Positions 36,971 through 46,042 of a stretch of 46,042 nt of DNA are shown piece by piece. Position numbers and translations under genes: made by a program. The stretch is taken from assembly GCA_034687125.1 (NCBI GenBank), contig JAQGBZ010000455.1, forward strand, positions 1 to 46,042. Reading direction: 5' to 3'. Source of the DNA: Neelides folsomi. Its lineage: Eukaryota > Arthropoda > Collembola > Neelipleona > Neelidae. The notes below the pieces were generated by a model. That model was not told where the DNA came from, made no database searches, and worked only from the letters and a program-made list of their open reading frames with translations. Numbering within the stretch: the first letter of the stretch is position 1; each line of letters begins with the position of its first letter.

Positions 36971-37931
36971 TTTCTAATAGACACTATTTTAAATATTGAA
37001 AATAAAAACTCAATAAAATAAAGTATTTTATACAATGATTGTCAAATGAGTTAAATCGAGCCACATGTATGAAACTCTATTGAGAGATGATTTGTTTCAA
37101 CATCCTTTTATAACATTCATAACACATACGAAATTAAATAATAATACGTTCTATGTACTATTACATAATATGTTCTTATCTTACATGTTCATATACATAT
37201 ACTTAATGTTAGTTCATAAATACATTCTCTTACTTATCTCATTTCGTCATTGATATTGGGTATGTACAGATACATACTCTTATATTAGTTTGAGCTTTTA
37301 TTATCTAATCAAATGCAAATTAAGACGCAAAATGAACGTTTTGGACTTTAATATTAATAATAATTTATACAAATTTATATTACATTTAATAAAATTAACA
37401 TATATGATAATTAAAAATATGAAGTAGGCATACCATGTACAGTTATATGTATTTAGATTTATTCACATTTATTGACATATTACATAAATGTTTAGTTTTC
37501 ATCATGTCAATTTATTAATAAATGAAATTCAAATCATAGACGATCGGAAAGGTTTAAACTCTGAATGAGTCACAGTAAAGGACTATCAAAGGTAGAATTG
37601 GGTCGAGGGTTAAGTAGGGCTTGTAGAAATGCGACTTAAATCTAATGTAGGGTCTTGTTCATAAATGAAAGATTTTCTCAAATATACCATATATTCTTAT
37701 ATGTATTATCTGTATGTTGTAAACAAGTTAAAGACTACCAAGCATATTTTAATACGTTTTATATACACTAGTAAATATTTATACATATATTTATATGAAT
37801 ACTTAATAACTAACTATATATGAGCACTCGACTACCAGATGGATATGAGTAGATAGTTAGAGACTGTACATAATTAATAAGATTAATAACATGTAAGTAA
37901 TATGTATAAGTACTAACAGGTATGTACTGAT

Positions 37932-37954
37932 ATACCTATAATAATGATAGGTAT
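37932..37954. repeat. Short perfect hairpin
   Basis: ATACCTAT-AATAATG-ATAGGTAT: 8-bp arms with a 7-base loop in simple AT-rich sequence. Probably fortuitous. Confidence 0.6.
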
Positions 37955-38012
37955 TATACATGTATGCATATGTATATATTTATGTAATGTATTGACATGC
38001 TTAGTTGGTATA

Positions 38013-38400
38013 TCGGGTGGTCCAGAGGTCGATGCGTATTTTTAATGAATGATATCTTTTTTTATTTATTAACCGAATTTCGTTAAATTTGGCAGGTATA
38101 TGCTTTATATATCGTATAATATAAGTAAAACCTCAAACTCTTCAATTGAGCCCTAATTACTTCAATACCTCTCTGCAACCAACATTCAGTTGCCCCGCGT
38201 CCTCTTTTGCACATAGCAACCGGGGTTTCCACGAATGCTTTTGGCTAATACCCTCTTTCAATTTAACCAGAGTAGACTGGTTTTTTGACATGACCCTATA
38301 TGAAGAAATCGAGGGGAGTCAGATCGGATGAGTTTTTTTATCATTAACCATCTTAAATTTATGATTGATTAAAAAACGCATCGATCTCTGGTCCACCCTG
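38013..38400 (-). mobile_element. Degenerate Tc1/mariner-superfamily element with TA duplications
   Basis: A 388-bp element bounded by TA at 38011-38012 and 38401-38402. The terminal ~42 bases are inverted repeats that match at about 35 positions, with the shared core GGGTGG(T/A)CCAGAG(G/A)TCGATGCGT and then a T-rich run. Inside, the minus strand still encodes SDLTPLDFFI-stop-GHVKKPVY (about 38331-38275), a clear relic of the 'SPDLTPLDFFLWGxxKxxVY' region around the last catalytic Asp of mariner-like transposases, with the conserved Trp codon now TAG. The element has lost most of the transposase and cannot be autonomous. Confidence 0.85.
38160..38331 (-). pseudogene. Transposase C-terminal relic inside the mariner-like element
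   Basis: Minus-strand reading gives the DDE-domain motif S-D-L-T-P-L-D-F-F, then a stop in place of Trp, GHVKKPVY, a second stop, and a decayed segment toward the left repeat. The two in-frame stops and large deletion mark it as a pseudogene. The plus-strand open frame over the same bases is a shadow. Confidence 0.8.
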
Positions 38401-39245
38401 TACTCAAACCAAAATGCACTTTTGAAAATTTTTCATCTTTATTTGTAATAAATTATGGGAAATGTATGATCGGGGAAGTTGTTATCATTCTTATGTTTCT
38501 CGTAAAATACACATGAAGTGGAAATGCCTTCCAAATACAAATATGGTATACGTAGGAAGTAACATCACTAAAGAATGGAAAAAGCATTAATTTAAAAAAT
38601 AATAGTTATAATTTTTATTTCCTTGTGGTATTTATTTGTACATAGTTCCAAACTTATAAAATAAGCCCCTAGTACATTCTCATGAGATTTCTAACCTATC
38701 TCAAGTGTAAATGTTAAAAAAATTGCACTGACATGTGAATGAATGGAATTACAAAGCAGGTACAACAATATAATCACTAAATAATGAGTACATTAGTAGA
38801 ATATCTTAGATTTATGAGATGAGTAAATAACGAGTTAAGCTGTGAAATATTTATGAGATTTTGTAGAAGACTCATTAATGTTTTTAAATAGAATATTGTA
38901 TCAATTCAATATATATGATGACATTTGGAATTTCCGACCTTCATTCTGCCCTTTTCACAAGCAAACAAATAAAGAACATTGTTAAGAACTACATTATGAA
39001 TATTATGAATCAACCAATAGACGTCAATTGGGTTCTTTTCAAAATCTATAATGCAAGTCAATTAGTCATTATTGCATTGTAACTTTGTAACAACATAATG
39101 ATATTATATGTATAGCCCATACGTGCCTAGGCTTAATTATATAATACATAGGTACATATTAGTACACATTACATGTATAACGATATTATTTAACATATTC
39201 TCATACTTTATTCAAAACTATGAGAGTTATTCCTGTTTAATGCAC

Positions 39246-39264
39246 TAGGTTAGGTTAGGTTAGG
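39246..39264 (+). repeat. Short interstitial (TTAGG)n tract
   Basis: Four contiguous TTAGG-type units (TAGG followed by three TTAGG). TTAGG is the ancestral arthropod telomere repeat. The tract is far too short for a telomere and sits between genes, so it is an interstitial copy or chance, but it fits arthropod origin. Confidence 0.7.
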
Positions 39265-40566
39265 AACATACATAGATTAGTACATAATAAAAATACATAT
39301 TATTTATAATGTAATACTTATACACAGGTAAGTATGTATTAGGTATAAATAAATACTAAAATCAGGAAAATTTTTGTATTGGTTCTAAAAAGTCAAAAAA
39401 TACAAATTGATCATAATGTACATTTTACAAACATTGAAAATTTTCAGTGAAATGCGAATGTTCCATGCACAAGTACATACGGGTAGGTACTTAATATACA
39501 ATTACTTATAGAATACATCTCAAATAATAGCACGAATTTGCAATATAATATACGTGCAGCATGATATACAGGTTTAAATTTGTAGGTATTACCCATATAA
39601 TACATGTACATATGTTTAAATTTGAGTCATCATAATGACTTGTATGAAACATTCATAATTCTCACGTCCACTTCAAAGATAAATAGAGTAGCAATAAAGA
39701 TCATAAAGGGAGGCACATTCGCAGAAAGAGCATTAGAAAAGATTCATAAATAATTAAATTAAGAAATCTCCGAGTTTTCTTTTATTTATCAAACTTCTTT
39801 ATAGATCAAACTTAAAACTCATTGTAAATTAATTATGCATTTAGCCGAATTTCAATATACAGATACATAAGAATTACTTTTAGAATAAACAAAGTTGAAT
39901 AATCTGAATAAGACCTTTAATCAGATGAGATATCCATTCTATCTCTTTCTTAGCGTTTCATTTATATACATATAGTACACACATATATTGAGAAAAATAA
40001 ACCCATTATAGGTTCTTGTTCTTACAGTTCATTTAATAATTATAATTATTTTTAGTTGTGTACTTAGCGAGGACTTGCTCAGAATCAGAATCAACGTGAT
40101 AGTAGTGTGTATGTATGTTGTGCAAGTGACATTGTCAAAGCGTGTTGCTCCGATTGGATAAGCCATACATTAATCTTTGATTGCTATCTAAAGTCAATTA
40201 AGAACAAGAATTTTCAACTTTCTTTTATTTCTCATGCTCTTAACTAACTTTAAGTAAGAGTCATTAAATAACAAGAATTTATGAATATATCACAAGCAAT
40301 CAAATCTAAACAATTTGCCACTATTTTATATTCAGAATTAAAAGTTAACACTAATACATAAATATTCAACTACGTACATTTAGTAAGGCTAATTAAGTTT
40401 AATGTGTATTTATGTACAACAGAAACAGTGATAACAAATTCCAAATATTCGACTTGAGTAGATTCAAAGAAAACATCCACCATTTTAACTTTATATTAAG
40501 TAGTTAAATATACTTCTTAAGTGAGTGAAGTTGGGAAGTGACGGGATAATATATTTAATTTTCATA

Positions 40567-42466
40567 ATGGCTCTAGAAAAGAATATTGAAGATGGGGTAA
40601 TTAATAGTGAAAAAATCATAGGGAAAAGTGAGGTTGAGCTAATGAGCGAAATTGACCTCAACCCGATCAAAGATTCTCAAATTAAATCAGGGAATGAAGA
40701 AATTAAATCTAATAATGGATTTCCCCCAATCGCCCTACAAGTAAACATGAACATGGAGAAAATGGAGGAAATGAAAATGGAGGAAATGAAGATGGAGGAA
40801 AAAATTGAAAAGAAGCCATTAAAAGGAATTAAAAAATATGGTGGAATGATTCTGACCATCATTTCAAGTCTTATTTTCTCACATGCCATTTTAATTGTAA
40901 AATTGCTTCAAGATTACGGATTCAATTCGTATGGAAGTTCCTTTTGGAGATATTTCGGAGTCACCGTACCCGCAATCCCCCTTTTTATCCATTATCAATG
41001 GGGCTATGGAAAAATTCAAGATAAATCTCTTTTCGACAGTGTTTGGCCCTTGAAAGATGTTGATAAGCTCAAAACTGTTTTTGGACTTTTGGTGTGTTGA
41101 CATTCATTCATTAGTTTTATTGTTACATTACTGTTTAATATTCTTCATATGCCATATTTATGTAGTGTATGCTTTGCTTTAAGTGAATGATCTGAATGCA
41201 AAATTGAAAAAGTTAAATATATTTTAAAATTGTTGATATAATTTATATTGACAATTAAATGAACTGCTTACTTAATTGCGTTTATTATGTGTTTAGGTTC
41301 GTGGAATATTGGGAGCTTCATCTGTCATTTTAAGATATTACGCTCTTCAATATCTGAGCATTGGAGATACATCTGTAAGTTTATTTTTTATTAAGTTTAA
41401 ATATCGAATGTTAAATTTTAATTCAGATTTAAATTAAATTAATTACAATGTTTATTTGCTATTTTTGTTTCTTACAAGGTAATTACTTATGCTTCACCTG
41501 TACTTGTGACGGTATTAGCTCACTTTCTCCTTTCTGAGAAATGCGGAGTTGTCTCGATCATAACGGCATTCATCACACTTGGAGGAGTTATTGTTATTAC
41601 GAGACCCCCAATGTAACTAACTTATATTTTCTTAATATTCATATAAAATTTAGTTAAATAGTTAATAGTTAATTTTTATATTTAAAATTCATTTCTCGTG
41701 AAATAAACATAAATAAATAGGTACTTAAAATGACAAATTGTTTGTCAACTAATTTTAAAATAAATAATTAAACGGAATTATTTTTGTAGGCTAACTGGGG
41801 CTGAAGAGTTTGATGATGAGACACTTGTAAGTTTAGGAAATTTTATGAGATGGTACATAAAATAATAACAGTTAGTTTTAGAATACTTTTAAATATAATA
41901 TAAATTAATTTTTTAGATTGGAACTGGTTTAGCTATTGGATCCCTCATTTGCGCTGCACTTATTGTGATCATAACCAGATTGATTCGAGAAGTTCATTTT
42001 GCCTTGATGACATTCGTTTTTGGGTTGATCGGACTCATCCAAGCATTCACGCTGACGCAAATATTTAACGATTTCTCTTATCCTGTTGGCCTTTATGACA
42101 CGCTTCTTGTCATCGGCCTTGGAGTTCTTTCATTTTTTGGACAAATGACAATTATCCTTGCTTTAAAATTTGAACAAGCAGGGCCCGTATCGCTCTTAAG
42201 AACCTCTGATGTACTTTTTGGGTTTCTTTTACAATTCATATTTCTTGGAGTTATCCCAGACATTTACAGGTATGAGTAAAGTTTTTGCAACAATTATTAT
42301 TATAATAGAGATATAATTAAATGCTCTTATTGAATTCTTTTAATCAAGCTCACTTGGAGCCGCTATTGTATTATTTGGAGTTGTCGTAACTGGATACAGA
42401 AAATGGCTTGGACTTTTACCTAAAGATGATCCAATGAGAAAGCGTTTTAACTTTATTCTCAAATAA
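40567..42466 (+). CDS. SLC35G-like EamA/DMT-family membrane transporter
   Basis: Six exons: 40567-41091, 41297-41374, 41479-41612, 41790-41826, 41917-42269, 42349-42466; 1245 bases, 414 aa, GT-AG throughout. The ATG at 40567 is used; the open frame upstream has no earlier ATG. A ~90-residue charged cytoplasmic N-terminus with a Met/Glu/Lys repeat (EKMEEMKMEEMKMEEKIEKK) precedes about ten TM helices in two EamA halves. Half one includes MILTIISSLIFSHAILIVKLL, RGILGASSVILRYYALQYLSIGD, ITYASPVLVTVLAHFLLSEK and TLGGVIVITRPP. Half two includes GLAIGSLICAALIVIITRLI, FALMTFVFGLIGLIQAF, LLVIGLGVLSFFGQMTIILA, EQAGPVSLLRTSDVLFGFLL and SSLGAAIVLFGVVVTGYRKW. The 'LRYYALQYLxxGDT(S)VI' and 'L(A)xxxExAGPVSLxRTxDVxFxFxxQ' blocks are those of SLC35G (TMEM20-like) proteins. 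Substrate is unknown for the family. Confidence 0.9.
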
Positions 42467-43497
42467 TCATTTATTTTTAACTTTTAAACAATAATATAAT
42501 TTATAATAGATATATAGAATTATTAATATTGTGCATTCTCTCATTTTCAAATCAATGTATTATTACAATTTTACACACAATTTTACGAAGACATATTCAC
42601 ATTACATTTTAAAAGACACATAAATATGGTATTAGGTAAGTTAAGTTAAATAATGTAAACTCCATTCACAAAAAAATTATTTTAATCTTTAGCCACAAGA
42701 ATCAATAGCTTATAGAATAACATATTTTATTTAATGTCATATACAGGCCATCAATATGTCATATACCTAATTATATTCATTAATTTTAGTTTTTACTTTT
42801 ATTAATCAAATCATGTTTATGTATTTGATTTTTTACATTCTGACATCTAGAACTATAGACTTATTTATGTACATTTATTTAAAAATTTGAAATTATTTAG
42901 TTAAATAAATATCACTATTATAGTAAATCAACGAACGGAATAAATATTCTATACCTAGCGTATAGGAAATTGCTATATTTCATTTGTATGCCTAATGTAT
43001 TGTAAATTGTAACAAAGAAAGTCATAGGCATTGGGGGCTAAATGACACTTTATTTAACTTCCACCTAGCGTGTGGTTTTCAAAACTTTGGATTTCTGGCG
43101 CATTAATTCCGCAAGATTTTAAAATTTTAGCATTGCGGAACGAGAAGATAAAGAAAGAAAGGAAATACTCGTCGTCATCTCATCATCGGTGAGCCGAGTA
43201 AAGTGAAGAACCCGCTCTTTTCTTTCATTTCATCCTTCAACGATCAAAATATTAAATTGCTCATACTAAATTAACTTATTATTTACTCATCGTGATCAAA
43301 AAACTGAAAAAATTGGCTGTGAAATCTTTATTATTAATAATTTAAGTCTGGGGCGTAAGTCAAGTTTACTTTTATCTTGTTTAGATTCACATAATCTATA
43401 GTCAGTAAGCGATAAAAATAAATCATTACTAACCAATTTGAAAATATTACTTCCTAATATTGATTGAAGGTGTAATTTTCCCTTTTATAATTAGAAA
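42467..43497. other. Spacer with RanBP2 promoter region
   Basis: Contains the SLC35G 3' flank and the RanBP2 5' flank. About 43020-43260 is less AT-rich, includes the palindrome at 43107-43140 and pyrimidine-rich TTCTTTCATTTCATCC near 43220-43240, and is a plausible housekeeping promoter. Confidence 0.45.
43107..43140. promoter_or_regulatory. Palindrome upstream of RanBP2
   Basis: TTCCGCAA at 43107-43114 and its exact reverse complement TTGCGGAA at 43133-43140, 18 bases apart and ~360 bases before the RanBP2 ATG. The arms contain TTGCGGAA/TTCCGCAA, resembling a C/EBP-like half-site pair. Regulatory role inferred. Confidence 0.35.
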
Positions 43498-46042
43498 ATG
43501 TTTCGGACCAAAAAGGACCTTGATCTGCATGCTAGAGATTTACTTTCAAAAGTTTCAAGCGAACATGAGGTAAGGAAAAAATATATTTTGAGTATTCTTG
43601 GAATCTACTAAGATTTGAAAATGGAAATTATTAAATGTCTTATTGTGATTATTCAGAAAGCAACTCGCTCACTTCCATTGGCGAGAGCTTACTTCGCAAT
43701 GAAAGAATATCAGACTGCTTTTCGATACGTTGAAAATTACATTGGATTTAATCTATCAAGAGAAATAAAAAATGATGACGCATTCAAGCTGAAAGGAGAT
43801 GTAATTTCATACTAATTATTAAACCACTAATTGATAATAATTATTTAATTTTTATATGTATGTTACATTATATTGCTGGACTTAACAGCTGTCAATAAAT
43901 CAAGGTGTTCCAAATTTACTGACAGCTGGTTTAGCCATGCCGATTGCAGACTGCGATCGTATTACCCATATAAAACGATTCATTATCATAAGATCTAAAT
44001 GATCTAATTTCAATATCGCTTTATTTTTCAGTCTCTTAAATACAGTTATAAAAACAAATATGTTTCGACATTTATTTTTGCTTTTTAAAATTAATTATGT
44101 TTGATCATTCCACTAGATCCTATCGGAATTGGACAAAAAGGAAGAAGCATTTGAATGTTACAAAACAAGCTATCAAATCGGAAAAAATAGAGAAAGTTTA
44201 ACTCGAGGTAAGAACCTTATGTTATTATAGCTGAACATAATAATTTTTATTGAATAAAATAAAATAAATGCTCTAATTAAAATAACAAATTAACTTTTTA
44301 GTTTGCGATCTTCTGGCGAGCGGTTATGGTCGAAATGAAACCTCTGCCAGTAGGAAAAAATGGCTAGATTTGCATTCTCAAGAATCGTCCATGAACATCC
44401 ATTCATCCCCTTCTAACAATCTTAATGGTGGATCCGGAGAAGGCGAATCACGATTATTCTCTGTCCGAAATATTTCAAATTCCAACTCAAGTCTTGGATC
44501 AAATACTCAACCATCTAAAACAAGCAATGCTATTTATGACTTGACTCCAAAATCATCTCATGACTCAAATCATGTGATTTACGATTTGACCCCAAAGCAT
44601 AATTCCTGGAATAAGAAGATTTACAACGGTTCCTCAAGCTCAAAAGTGAACATCCCTGGGAATCAAGACAAAGAAGCCTTAACCCGCCTCTTTGACCAAA
44701 ATTGTCAACTTATTGAAATGGTCAAGCGCATCGAAGACGAGGTCCAGGAACTGAAGGTCTTTGGGGCTGGGGCTGGGTCACAGAATTCATTCTCGAGTCC
44801 TCCTTCACTCAATAAAAGTCTCGCTGACATGAGTTTGAGTAGACAAGACGATCGACAGAAATATGAGGAGAATCTGAGCAAATTGTGTGAACAAAACTCA
44901 ACTGTCATTAATATTCTTACAAAGCATGAGGAATCGATCAAGGAATTGAAATTCAAGCTTGACAAATTATCTCTTGAGAATCTTAGCAAGAGAGAGGATT
45001 CGATATCTTGCTGTTGCTCTAATAAGAAAACAGAAAATGTCAGTATCACCTCAGAAAACAAAATTCAAACTCCGAATCCAGAAAATAAATCTGTGACCCC
45101 GAAAAAGGGTCATGATACACCAGATACTTCAACCCCAATATTCTCATTTGGAGCTCAAAATCAGAAAAAGGTTGAGCTAACAGGAGGAACTCCATCCACC
45201 AACTTGTTTAGTTCTCCTGCCATTCTGTCAACACCTGGATTTGGGGATATTGCAAAGAATTCTGTGTTTGGAAACACTGGAAACTCTGGATCAGCTAGCA
45301 GCAGTCCTTTTGCATTCACTAAGGGATTCTTTAATGCTGGGACTCCTGTGTTTGGAGGTTCATCCACTACTAAAGAAAATCCAAGCACTGAAAGAACTAG
45401 AACGACAAGCACTGATGAACATCCTGATGATTTTGTTCCAAATGTTGAATTTGAACCTGTTATTCCCCTTCCTCCACTTGTGGAAGTCAAGAAAGGAGAT
45501 GAGAATGAGAATTTAATTCATGAAGTTAGGGCTAAAGTTCTTAGATTTGACGCTGAGCTTAAAGAATGGAAAGAACGAGGTGTTGGAAATATTAAAATTC
45601 TTCAAAATAAAGATGACGAATTCAAGATTCGTATTGTGATGTGGAGAGAACAAGTTTTAAAATTGGCTTGCAATCATTATCTGGAGAAAGGAATGAAAGT
45701 TGATTATTACAACGGGAATCAAAAAGCCATTATGTGGTCAGCTATGGATTTCGCCGAACAAGAACCAAGGAAGGAAATCTTTGTTTGCAGATTTGGAAAT
45801 GAGGATCATGTAATTTGATTAATTTAATACTGATATATTTTGCATAAATATACCCACTATTATATCTTGCTATAAATATTATTATAATAATATATGTTTT
45901 TAATATATTTTTCTCTAATTTTGAAGGCCGCGGCTTTTAAGAAACATATGGAGAAAATGATCAATTTCCTCGCTAACAAAACCGAAAACGCTAAAGAGGC
46001 TAAAAATGACACGAATCCCAAACCCAATAATGTTCCCAACTC
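43498..46042 (+). CDS. RANBP2: RanBP2/Nup358-like nucleoporin, 5' part (partial, compact)
   Basis: Exons: 43498-43569, 43657-43800, 44117-44207, 44302-45809, 45927 to the right edge; about 643 residues visible. RanBP2 forms the cytoplasmic filaments of the nuclear pore and binds Ran-GTP. N-terminal helical TPR-like segment (about 25-120: LARAYFAMKEYQTAFRYVEN, FKLKGDILSELDKKEEAFEC) aligns with the start of animal Nup358. It then passes directly into a Ser/Asn-rich region with a duplicated IYDLTPK motif and coiled-coil pieces (LFDQNCQLIEMVKRIEDEVQ, equivalent to the 'LLKMICQQVEAIKKEMQEL' block of vertebrates). Next come sparse FG motifs (FSFG, PGFG, SVFG, PVFGG) and a RanBD1 domain (about 480-625: VEFEPVIPLPPLVEVKKGDE, FDAELKEWKERGVGNIKIL, REQVLKLACNHY, then AAAFKKHME in the last exon). 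The long alpha-solenoid (~600 residues in human) between TPR and coiled coil is absent. Further Ran-binding or zinc-finger domains would lie beyond the window. Confidence 0.9.

Larger units (their letters stand above)
36971..40566. other. AT-rich divergent intergenic region
   Basis: Divergent promoter region between the GIY-YIG gene (-) and the SLC35G gene (+). Holds the mariner-like element at 38013-38400, the TTAGG tract at 39246-39264 and a short hairpin at 37932-37954. Much of 37100-38000 and 39100-39650 is composed of TATGTA/TACATA-type simple sequence. A CCGATTGG (CCAAT-type) motif near 40150 may belong to the SLC35G promoter. Confidence 0.5.

Noticed and set aside
38146..38331. Plus-strand 61-codon frame as a gene
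   Set aside because: It is antisense to the mariner transposase relic and inside the element's inverted repeats.
39246..39264. Telomere or telomeric retroelement insertion
   Set aside because: Only four TTAGG units, no flanking subtelomeric or retroelement coding sequence.
1..46042. CRISPR arrays, bacterial operons, integrated viral genome or rRNA/tRNA genes
   Set aside because: No regularly spaced direct repeats, Shine-Dalgarno-led gene runs, viral gene blocks or tRNA/rRNA signatures were seen; all confident genes are intron-containing animal genes.

Overview
The window is eukaryotic nuclear DNA from an arthropod, most likely a copepod (a caligid sea louse would fit, but this is inference). 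It is very AT-rich, all genes have short GT-AG introns, the encoded proteins are animal-type, and a short (TTAGG)n tract, the arthropod telomere unit, lies at 39246-39264. Ten protein-coding genes can be assembled by joining exons. For each gene that is complete in the window, the summed exon length is an exact multiple of three with no internal stop, which is strong internal support for the models.

Layout, left to right. Eight minus-strand genes come first: the 5' end of an SLC13-type carboxylate transporter (120-579, runs off the left edge); the catalytic part of HMG-CoA reductase (3259-5106); a complete 19-exon HELZ-type RNA helicase of 1308 aa (9654-15688); two related small secreted proteins of no recognised family (19498-20978, 295 aa; 22669-23547, 147 aa); a WS/DGAT-type wax ester/triacylglycerol acyltransferase (24449-26589, 530 aa); a ZP-domain transmembrane protein (28285-32852, 1048 aa); and a small two-exon gene joining a CCHC zinc knuckle to a GIY-YIG (T5orf172-like) nuclease domain (36102-36970, 223 aa). 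Two plus-strand genes follow: an SLC35G/EamA transporter (40567-42466, 414 aa) and the 5' part of a RanBP2/Nup358 nucleoporin (43498-right edge).

There is no operon-like logic. These are independent genes separated by AT-rich spacers of 1-5 kb. Two genes suggest lipid metabolism relevant to a crustacean: HMG-CoA reductase (mevalonate/isoprenoid, hence methyl farnesoate precursors) and the wax synthase (copepods store wax esters). The adjacent paralogous secreted genes form a small local family with a shared repeat and Pro-rich linkers.

The spacers hold one degenerate mariner-like element with TA duplications and ~42-bp terminal inverted repeats (38013-38400) that still carries a decayed transposase fragment, several perfect hairpins, a cluster of palindromic motifs near 7.5 kb, and a few putative promoter and 5'-UTR segments. 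The best candidates for something undescribed are the zinc knuckle-GIY-YIG gene, the secreted repeat family, the compact RanBP2 and the HELZ with a C-terminal UBA-like domain.
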